DNA of 64,000 bases from Andrena cerasifolii. Taxonomy: Eukaryota > Arthropoda > Insecta > Hymenoptera > Andrenidae. Below the pieces are notes generated by a model. That model made no database searches. It had not been told where the DNA came from and saw only the letters and a program-made list of their open reading frames with translations. Shown one piece after another: positions 44,908 to 56,600 of the stretch (position 1 is its first letter; the number at the start of each line of letters is the position of its first letter). The stretch is taken from positions 62,001 to 126,000 of the forward strand of contig NC_135128.1 of NCBI RefSeq assembly GCF_050908995.1, written 5' to 3'. The position numbers and the translations under genes are program-made.

Positions 44908-45379
44908 ATATCGCTCTGTAAACGCTTGCTTTGAGTGCGGAAAGAGATCCACGGAAGTGATCAATTTTGCTTCGATGTAAATTGGTCAGTTGGCTTATCT
45001 TATGGAAAGGATCCGCGAGACCGAACCTAGAAGAGTAGAACGGAGGTCTGAATAATTCGGCTTGCCTAGTGGATCTACTAAGTACGTAATGGTACAATTC
45101 AAAGATTTTGAGTATACTGTTTGAAGTCACGTACAAATGATACCCTTCTGTACCTAAATAGCCGAACACAATTGTGTTCGAAATTTTCGGGAAATCACTA
45201 AAATTTCAAAACTTTAACTAAAATGCGGCACGGGTTCCCGGTGTCCAATCACTTTAAAATTGTGAACATATCATTTTCTCCCCATGTGTCACTATTTAGG
45301 TGGCTGAGACAAGAAAAATAGGAATTTGAAAAATAAGGGCCACCCTTGTACGCGTTGCGAATCTGTAACGAAGGGACAT
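44908..45379. other. Intergenic; second arm of distant inverted repeat
   Basis: 45172-45300 pairs with 33892-34018. The minus frame at 45169-44804 shows no motif I can name. Confidence 0.45.
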
Positions 45380-46560
45380 ATTTGCGGCTCACGAAGACAA
45401 ATTTCAAGTAGATGCAGATTATACGAACTTCCAGAAGGCATTTGATACCGTTGATTATGGAATCTTACTCTTGAAATTGTCTTCCTGGGGCTTTAGCGGT
45501 CCTTTTCTGAGCAGCCTTATGAGCTATCTCACTAATCGTATGCAGGTTATCAAATTATCTGGGCATACGTTTGAGATCATAAATGTCTCATCAGATGTTC
45601 CGCAAGGGTCGCACCTTGGCCCGCTAATATTCAATATTTTTATTAACGATCTGAGCGTTATCTTCTCTAATTGTCACTTTCTATTGTATGCCGATGATCT
45701 GAAAGTATTTTGTAAGGTCTCGGATTTACGCGATGCTCATAACATGCAACTTGACCTTATGAGATTTGAACGGTGATGTACATTAAATAAGATGAGGCTT
45801 AATCTTTCGAAGTGTATGGTAATGAGGGCATCTCAATCCTCTGCTTGCATAATGTATCCATATGAATTACTTGGCTCGGTCCTATGCCATGCTACCGAAG
45901 TGACTGAGCTTGGGGTCTATATAACCCCTTGCTTCGACTTCAGGAATCATTACACCAACATTACCGGCAAAGCACTTAGAACATTGAGCTTTGTGAAAAG
46001 ATTTTCGGCACATTTCAAGAACAAAGAAACTCTAAGACTTCTATGCACTTCCCTCGTTAGACCGCATGTTGAATATGCCTGATTAATTTGGAATCCTGGG
46101 TTTAAGAAGAATATCACACTCCTTGAAAGCGTCCTATAGACGTTCTTGAAATTTGCGGCGCGTATTTTAGGGCGTCCTATGAATCCCATCACGATTATCG
46201 GCCTATCCTTCAGACTCTCAACCTCACAAGTCTCCCAGATCTTGGATCTGATTTGGTTTTCCTTTACAAAATAGTTAATAGTCCCATTGACTGTCCGGAT
46301 TTGCTTGGATCGCTAGAATTCAATGCGCCACTAAGCCACTAAGGACATGTTCTTTATTTATACCGGGGCTACATACCCACAAATGTAGCGTTACGAACCC
46401 GATCAACCGATGTATGCCTGAAGCGCATGTGCACTTTGGGGAAGGTGACCTTTTTTCTGGATCGGTTAATACGTTCTGTAATTCTCTATGAAGACAATTA
46501 GGTGCCCATCTCCGCACATAGTTCTAATTTACATCTTTCTATTGTGTGCTATTTAGCGCA
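45380..46560 (+). pseudogene. LINE (non-LTR) reverse transcriptase fragment
   Basis: The segment starts with a NFQKAFDTVDY motif (RT block A), followed by SSDVPQGSHLGPLIFNIFIND (block with QG) cut here into VPQGSHLGPL, and the catalytic LLYADDLKVF. After a frameshift at about 45776 it continues with LNLSKCMVM and a C-terminal part that fades by 46560. The motif set is that of jockey-type LINEs. The 5' endonuclease part and the 3' tail are absent. Dead copy. Confidence 0.82.
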
Positions 46561-46644
46561 ATATTACCACAATGTATTCTTTGTACTGAAGGGTTTTACC
46601 CGTTGATTACAGTAATAATAATATTTAGTGATTGGATACATACC

Positions 46645-47465
46645 GATACTATTAATGATATTCAATCAAGTCGATACTAAAGTATTCAATGGGCAGTATC
46701 GATAGTATCGATACGTATTGTAATTTTAGGTACTTGGTATCAATTTTCGATACTGATACTTCTTGAATCGATATCAAATCGAAAAGTACTTATATCGAAT
46801 CGATACCCGTTTGATACTTCATGAATGTATCGATACTCGTTTGATACCTCATGAAAGTATCGATACCCATTTGATACTTCTATGAAAATTCCGATACCCG
46901 TTCGATACTTCTACGAAAGTATCGATACTCATTTCATATCCTTTAGAGATGAAAAGTGGTATGTACTTTAATCGAATATTATTGCCGTTGTTATTTCAAC
47001 TGTTTTAAATATCAGATAAATATAAACGCTTCGGTGAAATGTGAAATGAGTATCCAAAATTTCGGAAGATATGAAAAGGGTATTGCAATTTTCATAGAAG
47101 TATCAAATGAGTATCAATACTTTCGGGTCGAAAAGATATCGATCCGTTCGTAGAGGTATCAAATAGATATCGATACTTTCGAAAGGTACCGAATAGGTAT
47201 CGATACTTTCTTGAGGTATCAAACGGGTATCGATGTTTTCGTGAGGTATCAAACGGGTATCGATGTTTTCGTGAGGTATCAAACGGGTATCGATACATTT
47301 ATAGAGGTATCAAACGTATATCGATACTTTCATAGAGGTATCAAACGTATATCGACACTTTCATAGACGCGTGAAACGGGTATCCATTTTTCTGATACAT
47401 TTAGATACTATTCGATACCGCATCATAATTTCCGGACTGGTATCGATAGTATTGAATTGGTATAG
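46645..47465. repeat. Inverted satellite built from TATCGATA-containing ~30-bp units
   Basis: Units read TATCGATACCCGTTTGATACTT in the left half (46680-46935) and the reverse complement in the right half (47100-47450), with a non-repetitive centre at about 46940-47095. The unit is a mutating tandem repeat dense in CGATA. The minus frame through it (47092-47298) is just the repeat translated. Confidence 0.9.
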
Positions 47466-47527
47466 GTCTGATCACTGGACATATTGCTCTACCGATATCT
47501 AAGTAGAGTGAATATACCTTCTAATTA

Positions 47528-48967
47528 CCCTCTACAGCACATTTGCTGCAGAAATCTCTCAGTTACGTTGCGGTTTAATATTGGAGACATTGCACGGAAT
47601 GTAGAAGATATTTCTGCAACGTTTCTGAGATTTTACAGCAATGATCACGCAACGTTTCAGAGATTTTACAACAATAGTCGCGCAACATTTCTGAGATTTT
47701 ACAGCAATGGTCGCGCAACGTTACGGAGATATTACACAGTAATGGTCACGCAACGTTTCGGGCAGTGAGGCCAAACATAAAAATATCGGTAGTACTTACC
47801 GTGTCTGTGAGAGACACAACGACATGAATGTGTGGAGAATCGTAGTAGTATAACGCCCGTGTGTCTTTTATAAATTGAAAATTCTTTTACCCCAGTGAAA
47901 TTCGAACCCGTGACATGTAGCACCGTAGACGAACACTTTACCGCTGCAGCTACAACCGTTGATTGAGAATATTGCTTACGTATTCGAACTTACACTCCTA
48001 TCGTGCAAAACTTTAAACTCAAATTATCCAAAAACGAAGGCTCGTTTTGACAAGTCCCATATTACATTTCCCTAATCGTGGAGCCGAATATCTCACAATA
48101 AATTCATTTCGACGCTTGATGCTATATTAAATTGATTCATATTCTGTTATGAAATATCCTGCGTAGTACAAGAAACGATTTGTTTTAGGTTTTAGTGCAT
48201 TTTTAATACAATCGTTTAACATAATTTTTTTTATTTTCTAGTTTTTAGTGTTTGTAGATTTACATTTTACAGCTCAGACTTCTTTACAAATATCTTTTTG
48301 TGCTGTATACAGTCTAACAGTTTGCTTAAATCTTATTGTCCTCGCTTCTAGCTACCCTATCATAAAACGGTCACGTCGTCTTCAGCCGCGTGTTCGGCGA
48401 GTCAAGGATACTCGCCGAACCAACCATACGGTGACCAGGCGTAGGGAAAAACCCCAGGCCTGGAGTTAGCTTTCCAGGCCCGCGGCTTATAGTTGCAAGT
48501 ACAATGTAGGACTATATTCTGTTTGTCCACATATGTGATATAAGTAATTAATACAATTATTTAATTAACACTATAGAGTTTAAACAAACGCATAAACTAT
48601 ATACAGCAACAAACGATATTAGTAACAAAGTGTTACATGTTCTAATTACTGTCAGTGTCCCTACAATTATCATTTAAATTATTATACCTAATAAAAACGT
48701 TCCACATTCTCAAGTGCAAATATGTAAGTCCGTATTCATTGCGGATTCGTTTCTGAAACGGCGCTCATAGGTTACGAGTGCAACGGTGGACGGCAATGTG
48801 TGCAGAATATTCCTGAAACATTGCACAAACGTGTCCATTGCAATATTTCACGGCAATGTTTCCTCAATGTTGCAGTAATATTGCAATGCAATCTGCAACC
48901 AAACGACAACATTGAAATGTACTGCAACGGTTGCGCAACGTTCCTGCAACGAAGTGTGCTGTAGGGG
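47528..48967. mobile_element. Non-autonomous DNA element with CTACAGCACA termini
   Basis: The left end CCCTCTACAGCACA and right end TGTGCTGTAGGGG are inverted. Both subterminal zones are rich in GCAACGTT/GCAACG blocks: four ~37-bp tandem units at about 47615-47765 and irregular ones at 48770-48955. No transposase and no clear target duplication. Confidence 0.6.
47870..47955 (-). other. tRNA-like sequence (pseudo-tRNA or SINE head)
   Basis: The minus strand carries an A-box-like TAGCTGCAGCGGTAAAG and a B-box-like GGGTTCGAATTTC at normal spacing. The arms do not pair well enough for a functional tRNA. Confidence 0.4.
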
Positions 48968-48984
48968 ATATAATAGAAAAGATA

Positions 48985-50542
48985 CATTTCGTTTTCTATT
49001 CCAAATGCATGATAGACTAATGAATGTCGGATGCAAGTCCCACTGATAAGTGTTAAACGCTTTTAGTATGGTTAGTTTTGTCGTTTGCGAAAAGGTGAGT
49101 GTTGTGTACGTGTAATAAACTTTGGATATATTTCCGAATGGCCCCAGTGATCGGTCGACACGAGGTTTGGGGGGAGAGGGGGGGGGGGGTGGACCTTTAA
49201 TCTAAAATTGTAGATTCAGGTATTTGTTAGTTTCTGAGATATTAATAAAAAAATGTTCGGCATAATACAATGAAATCTGCCTATTCAGACGTTCCTAATG
49301 CAATCATCTTCTCGTGGTCATCGACAGTTTCACAGCTGACGATACAATAGCGATATTGACATTATCATGCGATGCTTGTAACCACAGCTCATTTTCATCC
49401 CTTTTCATCCCAGTGGAACGGATTTAAATTTTGCCGCCTGTCGGGTCTTCTTTAAGATATCGGAATGAAAGGGTATAGCCGAATAAGGTGTTCAAAATTA
49501 CGCCAGAGCCAAATTCGAGTTGCGATGGGTCATTCGATAGCTTATCAAAAAATAACTATTTTTGATAATTTTCAAGTTGATATCTTAATCTGAGGGGTAG
49601 TAAAGGGCAAAAATTGAAAAACATGTTTTTTCTCAATTTTTGCTAAAATCAGAGATATAGCAGTTATCCAGGCACATATTATAGATTTTTTTCAGATTTT
49701 TAAATTGAAAATTCACGTTATGAAAAATGATAAACTGAAAAAAATGCGGAAAAATGCCGATTTCGTATTCATGCAATCTTGGCACCACTTTTATATTTTT
49801 ACGGTAAGTACATATTACTATTACTATTATCTTGGATTTTTTCAGATTTTTTGATTTGGTGCGCCGTAGTTAGAAAAATCAAAATCTGATTCTCGCGGCG
49901 TTTTTAACGTGTCAGAGCAACTTGTGCGTCGAACTTTTGTATATTTTTCATAAAATAAGTCTTTCGTGTGATGTTCAATGTCTTAGCATGCCGCGAAACA
50001 GTATATGAATTAAAGAAAAGTAAATAAATCCAGTCAGTGAGAAGTGTGACTTGGACCATATATTCAGAATCACTTAGTGTATTTCCAAGAACGTCGGTAG
50101 CGCAACGATAAGATGCCAGCGCAATAGATCGCGGGTAACTTCTTGAACATAGGTTCGCGCCCCCTTGCCCGATTTACATTTTTTTTGCATTATATATATT
50201 TTCTCCAATTCCTAACTATATAGTAGCGATCAATAGTTATTTACGAGTGTTTCAAACATATGTATAAAATACTTTAACCTTGGATATACGTAAAACTCTG
50301 ATTTTGGAGCGATACTTAGCAGCGTCGTTTCTCTTGTCACGTCCTCTGTTAATTACGGTATTGTAAACATTTCCTACGCTACATTAATATATGCAACTAG
50401 TTTTTACTCCTTTTACCTACAATATTTATAGATGGATTGCAGTTGGAATACGTTTGTTGTTTTGCTGCTGTTCTTCCTTCTCTTTCAAATCATACGATTC
50501 ACTCTTTTTTAAAACCATTTGAATGTTAGAATTTCTACCATG
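48985..50542. repeat. Left 1.56-kb inverted repeat
   Basis: Reverse complement of 59654-61222 with few differences. Contains a poly-G run (about 49170-49190) and a tRNA-like segment at 50092-50177. Confidence 0.93.
50092..50177 (+). other. tRNA-like segment in inverted repeat (mirror at about 60043-60128)
   Basis: A-box-like GGTAGCGCAACGATAAGA and B-box-like GGTTCGCGCCCCC at about 50 nt spacing. The cloverleaf is incomplete. Because it lies in both arms it could serve as paired internal RNA polymerase III promoters; that is inference. Confidence 0.35.
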
Positions 50543-50992
50543 GCTTTCGAAGTATATCAGAGGGCGCATCGGTGTCATGTTGTTATTGATTTCATCTTGA
50601 GGTGACTCGAAAACGTCCTGTAAACACCACGTTTCTGTTTTTAAATGGAATCCTATATTTTTTAATAAATATTATTACAGTTGATGCCAAAACATTTCCA
50701 AAGCGCTACTTACGTGTGTATGTTGCGCAATTCAATGTCGAAATAAAAAACGTCAAATGCGACGTGCCGCCGGCATTAGCATTACCCGATGTACACCACA
50801 GGGAGGTTGCTCGGTCGGACTTTGTACATCATGTTGCCCCTAAAACAGAGAAACATATTTTTTCAATTACTGATCGAATATTTGTTACAAATTCAGCACT
50901 TCCTACAGTAAAATAGTATACAAATATAGTTTTCAAATCCCTTACCTTTAACAATTGTTGTCACATTGCAGTCAAAATCGTATGTAGGATCC
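50543..50992. other. Region between left inverted repeat and transposase stop
   Basis: A 104-codon plus-strand frame (50602-50916) has no recognisable motif and may be noise. Otherwise the probable 3' UTR of the transposase gene. Confidence 0.3.
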
Positions 50993-51308
50993 TTAGTCTT
51001 CATCACTGTCTGCGTTAATTACTGGTGTGACTTGTTCGGCATTGAATAGTCGACTGAGAATTTCTGTGGGTCTTACAATTTTTGATAGATATCGAGCATG
51101 GGATAGGTAATAAATTATTGCAGCTACATGAGAACAACACCCGACGGTACGGTTACCGTTTGCACATTCGCAACAATAGCGTTTAATGCCGGAATATCCT
51201 ATTGAGTTTGGTGTATAATCAATATAACATTTGTAGGTTTTACTATTAATGTGGCGCGATCTCACTTGGAATTTAAGAATATTATTCGACTCTTTGTGGC
51301 TAAGAATG

Positions 51309-51572
51309 TGTAGCGGAGTAAACCTCTTACTTAAGGAATTAACAATCACTTTATTTTATGCGAAAATAATACACAGAGTTTGCATTTGCTAGAGACCGTT
51401 TAAAACGGTCGACTGCCTTCCTCGACAGTTACGTTCCGAGTCTGCCAAGCGCTCTTTTCCGTTCGCCACCAAATTTCCCCTGGCACGTCCTTTTCCTCGG
51501 CTTAGGGCAATAAACAGCCCACTCAAGTGGCCTTGAACTCTCCTGCAGGCCAGGATGGGTTTTGTGCTTACA
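51309..51572 (-). repeat. 3' LTR of gypsy element 3
   Basis: On the minus strand it begins TGTAAGCAC and ends CCGCTACA. Preceded by a short purine run GGGAGG before 51573 that may serve as polypurine tract. Confidence 0.95.
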
Positions 51573-52281
51573 TTCGGCCTCCCTGACGTACAAGCCGCCC
51601 TCGGCTAATTGGTTACCGACTAATTTAGTCCTAATATCTTCAGATCTAAAAGTTCATAAACATTCCAAAATTCAGATACCTAGTCACATATATAACTTTC
51701 GGGAGTAGCAATCACGACACCCCGATCCCCACTCCCAATTCAACGGGGTGATCAAACCCGGATAAGAGTGCAAATCGAAATGCAATGACTACTGGGATGG
51801 CGTCTAAGGAATGATCTATAGGAAAAGTGAGGGAAATTCGGTTTGCTCCGGGACTTTACCCCGTGAAACTGCTGCATTACAACAGCCAATCCCAACGAGT
51901 GCCCGGTATGAACCGAACCTGGTCGCCAGCCTCGCCAGGGGCCACCTACAATCGAGCGTGCGACCAAAGCCGCTCGACCAGAAGCTACCCTGACTCCGAC
52001 TGCCCGTGGTCCCAGCCTCGCCGTAGGGCCTCCGCCCACACGGCCCTGACCAGGGACCGTGCCAGAGAGCCCCCGACTCCGACTATAAATTAACTGTACT
52101 TATAATCCTTTTCTTTTCTTTTATACTTCCAAACAATTTAATACTCTGCCTTGACTTTACTAATAAATTCAACGGCCTCTATGTTTATATTGTCCAGTTC
52201 CAATATTATTTCAGTCAGAACATCCCGAACTGTCATTAAACTGTAAATAAACATTTAGCGTTAGCAGCAACTTACCATTCA
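51573..52281 (-). other. 3' untranslated region of gypsy element 3
   Basis: About 710 bp between the integrase stop and the 3' LTR. Minus- and plus-strand frames here are short or low-complexity. No env-like membrane protein is visible. Confidence 0.6.
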
Positions 52282-53403
52282 CTATTCAAGAGCATCAAAA
52301 ATAACCCATTTTTGTAGACTGTCCACCGCAACCACACTTCTATGGCCCCGTCCTTTTTTAAGCTGTCGCATATCTTCTACCTCGTAACGATCATTAGGCA
52401 AAACAGCAATAATTTTAAAAGGACCCTTCGACTTCGCCATTAGCTTTCTGCTGTGACCCGTTGCTGGTGGACTTGAAGACACCATGACCACATCTCCTAA
52501 TGCATAGGAAGGCGGTTTGAATCGCCGCGCATCAAACCTTGCCTTTTGTTGCGCCTGTTCTATCTCTGTTGAGCGTTTTGCTTTCTTACGTAACGCTTCC
52601 AGATCTACGCGATCCAACGTTGATTGAATTGCACCTAGCAACACAGCGTCGGCAGTGCTCCGGGGTTTAAAACCGTACAAAAGCTGAGCGGGGCTACTAC
52701 CTGTAGTACGATTGGTTGCGGAATTTATACCACTCTGAACCTTTTTAACAAATCCGTCCCATTCTTCCTCAGGCGCACCAGCGCTAGTAGTTGCCAGTGA
52801 ATTCAAGATGGTCCGATTCATCCTTTCGCATTGCCCATTCGCCCTGGGGGTAGCCACTGCGTTTAATACATGCTTAATCCCATATTCTTTGCAAAAAGCA
52901 ATGAAACGATGCGATGTAAAACTCGTGCCTCTATCGCTCACTATTCTCGTAGGGACTCCGAATATTGCAAATAATTGGTCTAAAGCCTTCAAAACCCATT
53001 TGGTCTTAGTGTTTCGTACCGGCTCAATAACACAAAACTTCATAAATCCATCTACTATTGTCAATATTTGCGTGTTTTTACGCCTGCTTGTAATAAAAGG
53101 ACCAACATGATCCAGGTGAAGGGTATGGAATGGTATAGCAACTTTCTCTATAGGGTGTAACAATCCAGGTTTTCGACCCGACGTGGATTTATAGTATAAG
53201 CAATTTAAACACGCTCGCACGTACTTAGCAACAAACCTTCGCATACCCTTGAACCAATAATTAACACGAACCTTTTCAATGGTTTTTTCAAATGCCAAGT
53301 GTCCCTGGTCATCGTGACACATTTTCACAACGTTAAAACGTGAAGCTCGAGGGACTACCCATTTATTCCCTGCCTCTGTTCGACGAAATACAACCCCACC
53401 CCT
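52282..53403 (-). CDS. pol: Integrase part of Pol, gypsy element 3
   Basis: From about 53400 the frame encodes the integrase zinc finger (CHDDQGHLAFEKT, then CLNCLYY) and the catalytic core: LDHVGPF (D), IVSDRGTSF (D) and GQCERMNRT (E). A C-terminal basic region with GPFKIIAV follows, resembling the GPY/F domain. The listed 348-residue frame starts at Met 53328, but the reading frame is open further upstream into the end of the RNase H frame, which is shifted by one base. Either a recent frameshift mutation or programmed recoding joins them. Confidence 0.9.
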   Translation of the reverse strand, partial: RGGVVFRRTEAGNKWVVPRASRFNVVKMCHDDQGHLAFEKTIEKVRVNYWFKGMRRFVAKYVRACLNCLYYKSTSGRKPGLLHPIEKVAIPFHTLHLDHVGPFITSRRKNTQILTIVDGFMKFCVIEPVRNTKTKWVLKALDQLFAIFGVPTRIVSDRGTSFTSHRFIAFCKEYGIKHVLNAVATPRANGQCERMNRTILNSLATTSAGAPEEEWDGFVKKVQSGINSATNRTTGSSPAQLLYGFKPRSTADAVLLGAIQSTLDRVDLEALRKKAKRSTEIEQAQQKARFDARRFKPPSYALGDVVMVSSSPPATGHSRKLMAKSKGPFKIIAVLPNDRYEVEDMRQLKKGRGHRSVVAVDSLQKWVIFDALE

Positions 53404-54746
53404 CAGGTCCTATACTTTTCAAAATACTGTTTCGTTTGGGGTTTTACATCCCCTGACTGTAAAATCTTTTGTATAATTACAATATCATGATCTTGAATCT
53501 GTGCCACTTTAATCCACTCTGCTTTGGTAATATCAATAAGCATGCAATTAATCGGATTTCTACTTAAATAATCTACATGAGCAGCCTGAGTACCCGGGCG
53601 ATAAATGATCTCAAAATCAAAATCCTGCATGTACACCCACCATCTGGCAACTCTAGGTTGAATATCTCTTTTTGCTACTGTAGCTCGCACAGCCCTGCAA
53701 TCCGTGACTACTTTGAACTTAATTCCTAATAAATAGACCCTAAACACTTTTAACGCAGCGACCACCGCGAGAGTTTCCAAATCGTAAGAATGGTATTTCT
53801 GTTCCTCTACAGATGTTTTACGACTGTAATAGGCGACCACCTTTTTCTCGGAGCCGGCCTTTTGTATTAGAATAGCGCCTAACCCAACCGAACTCGCATC
53901 GGTGAGCAACTCCGTTTCGAGCTTAGGGTCATAAATAGCTAAAACCGGCCGGTCACAAAGTGTTTGCTTTATCATAGTGACAGCGCGCGACTGCTCCAAA
54001 CCCCATACCCACTGAATATCCTTACGTAAAAGATCAGTTAATGGCGACACCTTCCTTGCAAAGTCCTTCACAAACTTACGAAAGTACCCCGCAAGCCCGA
54101 GAAACTGACGCACTTCTTTTACATTGGATGGAGTCGGCGCCTTCATCACGGCATCAACCTTATGGCACCCGGGTCGCACTCCCTCAACGGATATCTCCCT
54201 ACCTAAATACTCAATTGTCTTTTGAAAAAACTTGCACTCAGCTGGATTAAGCGTAAAATTGTATTTCCGCAAAGCCTCTAAAACCAACTCAAGATGTTTA
54301 AATCCTTGTTCAATATTCTCAACAGGTATTAAAATATCATCAATGTAAACCAAAGCAACATTATACCTTAATTCACCCAAAGCTTTGTTGATAGCTCTCT
54401 GAAATACAGAGGGAGCGTTCGCCAAGCCAAAAGGCATGCGCAAAAATTCGTATTGACCGTCTGGTGTAATAAACGCTGTCTTCTCAATAGATTCTGGATC
54501 CATCGGGATCTGATAAAACCCGGACGTAAGGTCAAGTGAGATAAAATATGATTTACCCCCTAAACGATCAATTTGATCGCCAATAATCGGTAAAGGATAT
54601 TTATCCCGTTTCGTTATTTTATTGAGTGCGCGAAAATCTATACACAACCGCTTTTCACCATTTTTTTTTGTAACCAAAATAACCGGACTAGTATGTGGAG
54701 AATGACTTTCACATATAATACCATTAACCTCTAATTCCGCCACCAT
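53403..54746 (-). CDS. pol: Reverse transcriptase and RNase H, gypsy element 3
   Basis: The 447-residue frame has SPVILVTKKNGEKRLCIDFR, SLDLTSGFYQIP and the polymerase core VYIDDILIP, then FLGLAGYFRKFV and RNase H (LLTDASSVGLG, VVTDCRAVRA). All catalytic residues look intact. At its start it overlaps the end of the protease frame at a run of nine A (minus strand) around 54746-54754, where the frame changes. The run could be a polymerase-slip mutation, an assembly error or a slippery site. Confidence 0.93.
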   Translation of the reverse strand: MVAELEVNGIICESHSPHTSPVILVTKKNGEKRLCIDFRALNKITKRDKYPLPIIGDQIDRLGGKSYFISLDLTSGFYQIPMDPESIEKTAFITPDGQYEFLRMPFGLANAPSVFQRAINKALGELRYNVALVYIDDILIPVENIEQGFKHLELVLEALRKYNFTLNPAECKFFQKTIEYLGREISVEGVRPGCHKVDAVMKAPTPSNVKEVRQFLGLAGYFRKFVKDFARKVSPLTDLLRKDIQWVWGLEQSRAVTMIKQTLCDRPVLAIYDPKLETELLTDASSVGLGAILIQKAGSEKKVVAYYSRKTSVEEQKYHSYDLETLAVVAALKVFRVYLLGIKFKVVTDCRAVRATVAKRDIQPRVARWWVYMQDFDFEIIYRPGTQAAHVDYLSRNPINCMLIDITKAEWIKVAQIQDHDIVIIQKILQSGDVKPQTKQYFEKYRT

Positions 54747-55416
54747 TTTTTTTTACTATCTCACGTTCTGAAAATGACATACGGTAAGGTCGATGACATA
54801 CCGGCTCATCACTAAGCAATTCAATTTTCATAACTGTCGCGTTAGCTCTACCCATCTCTTCAATCTTAAAAGAAACATTCTTTCGATAAACATTCAAGAG
54901 ATCCACCAAACGTTCTTGATCCCTCACCTCAAGACCGGGACAATAAATATCATCGATTTTAATTTCCTTCCTATGTAATAACTCGATAACATTAACATCA
55001 GCGGCTTCATTTATAACCTTTTTTGCATTTTGTTTAAAAAATGTTAAACCTGATGCATCTACTGATGCTATAACGCCCGGACTACCGAGAACATCCCGCC
55101 CAATTAATATGTCCCGCGTAAGTTGGTCATCTGCTACAATGAAAACTCCGACCTCAAACAGGATATTGTCAATTAGAAAAGTAATTTTCGAGCAAGCGAT
55201 CGGTGTTACTAATGTATAATTAAATGCTGACAAAACCCTTTCAGTTCCGTGCAAAGTTATATCCAACTCCCTAGCCACACTCTCTTTCATCAACGTGCAA
55301 TCACTGCCTAAATCTACCATACATTCCTTCTCCAAACCATTTATAACACACTTTTTAAACGGTTTGCGCACATCAGTGACCAAACAAACCTCTAGCGGAC
55401 TTCGTGAATTAGCCAC
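54724..55416 (-). CDS. pol: Protease region, gypsy element 3
   Basis: 230 residues with CMVDLGSDCTLM at the place of the retropepsin active site. The usual D-T/S-G is D-L-G here. The flap and hydrophobic GRDVLG-like motif (DILIGRDVLG) are present. The C-terminus reaches into the start of RT (CHRPYRMSFSEREIV) before the A9 run shifts the frame. The gag stop is 7 nt upstream, in a different frame, so expression needs recoding or re-initiation. Confidence 0.8.
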   Translation of the reverse strand: MANSRSPLEVCLVTDVRKPFKKCVINGLEKECMVDLGSDCTLMKESVARELDITLHGTERVLSAFNYTLVTPIACSKITFLIDNILFEVGVFIVADDQLTRDILIGRDVLGSPGVIASVDASGLTFFKQNAKKVINEAADVNVIELLHRKEIKIDDIYCPGLEVRDQERLVDLLNVYRKNVSFKIEEMGRANATVMKIELLSDEPVCHRPYRMSFSEREIVKKNGGGIRG

Positions 55417-55422
55417 CGTTAG

Positions 55423-56502
55423 TCAAGAAGACTTCACTTTGCCTTTCTCAGACTTCTTACGGTAACATTGATCTTCCAAGTGACCCGATTTATGGCAGTA
55501 CCTGCACGTGAGCTTATCCCTTTGCGTCCCAACTAATTTCACTTCCCCCTTATCCGGACAATTCCTTTTCAAATGCCCTGTCTTACCGCAAGCATAACAC
55601 GAACCCTCCCTAATAACACCAGTCATTTTGTAATCTCCCTCTTTCTTTACGTTTTCGACTGGAACATCCCGTTTTGCATAATGCTTAGTTTCCTTTGCTT
55701 TTAAATTCTCAGACGAGAAAATACTCAAACATTTATTAAACTCCGTAAGTGTTTTACAACGGGCAGCCTGAAGAGTCACACGAACGTTCTGATCATGTAT
55801 CCCGTGCGCTACAAAATCTACTAACTTTTCCTCCGAAAGCCCAAGTTTTAACTTATTAATTTTTCCCAACTTTGTAAAACAATACGTTTGCAAGTCCTGA
55901 CCTGGGGAGCTCGTATAATTTGCTGCGTCGTGAAAAAGCTTACCAAACTGTGCTTCTCCCGAAAACTGTTCAATTATAGCATGCGAAAAGTCTTGCCACG
56001 ACATACGCGAGTGGTGTAGCTCATCATACCACAGTTTTGCATTACCCTTTAATTTGCATACCGCCAAATACAGTTTCGTTTTGTCATCCCAGCCATATAT
56101 TGACGCGTTAATATTAATTTTATCAATCCAATCCGCTGAGGTTAAATTTTCTGCGGCTGGATCAAATTCCGGCAGAAACTTCTCGTTCAAAAAATTATTT
56201 GAGCGCACTGAGCCTGCTTTCACAATACCTGTTAATGCATCAGCTAACCTCGCAAAATCGGAGTCTCGGGTAGGCGAACTGCTGCGTCCCGAACTTTCGC
56301 CATAATTTCTTAGACTTCTTGTGGGAGACCTCGTTGAACTTCGATTTCGATGGGACCTTTTTGAACGACGATAGCTCCTCGTTGTGTCCTGATCCCGCGA
56401 ATCATTCCTAGTTCGTTTCATTAATCTTTTCTGACGTTGGTCATCATTCCTCTCTGGAGTACCGTCCCGCCCCATTGTCACAGCACCACAATATTCTACC
56501 AA
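55423..56502 (-). CDS. gag: Gag, gypsy element 3
   Basis: 359 residues starting with ATG 98 nt inside the 5' LTR. An Arg/Ser-rich N-terminus is followed by a retrotransposon Gag region (WIDKININASIYGW, KLKGNAKLWYDELHHS, KLGKINKLKLG) and two CCHC knuckles: CYACGKTGHLKRNC and CRYCHKSGHLEDQC. Ends in a Lys-rich tail. Intact. Confidence 0.93.
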   Translation of the reverse strand: MVEYCGAVTMGRDGTPERNDDQRQKRLMKRTRNDSRDQDTTRSYRRSKRSHRNRSSTRSPTRSLRNYGESSGRSSSPTRDSDFARLADALTGIVKAGSVRSNNFLNEKFLPEFDPAAENLTSADWIDKININASIYGWDDKTKLYLAVCKLKGNAKLWYDELHHSRMSWQDFSHAIIEQFSGEAQFGKLFHDAANYTSSPGQDLQTYCFTKLGKINKLKLGLSEEKLVDFVAHGIHDQNVRVTLQAARCKTLTEFNKCLSIFSSENLKAKETKHYAKRDVPVENVKKEGDYKMTGVIREGSCYACGKTGHLKRNCPDKGEVKLVGTQRDKLTCRYCHKSGHLEDQCYRKKSEKGKVKSS

Positions 56503-56600
56503 TTTGGAGCGTTGATTAGTTTGCCTCCTAATCCGTTTACGCGTTCACTACACCTCACACGATAACTGATTGTGAGCTAGAGTGTATCCCACTTCTGATC

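Noticed and set aside
47092..47298. Repetitive RYRYPFDTSRK-type protein
   Set aside because: It is the satellite repeat translated.
47870..47955. Functional tRNA gene
   Set aside because: A- and B-box-like sequences are present but acceptor and T-arm pairing fails.
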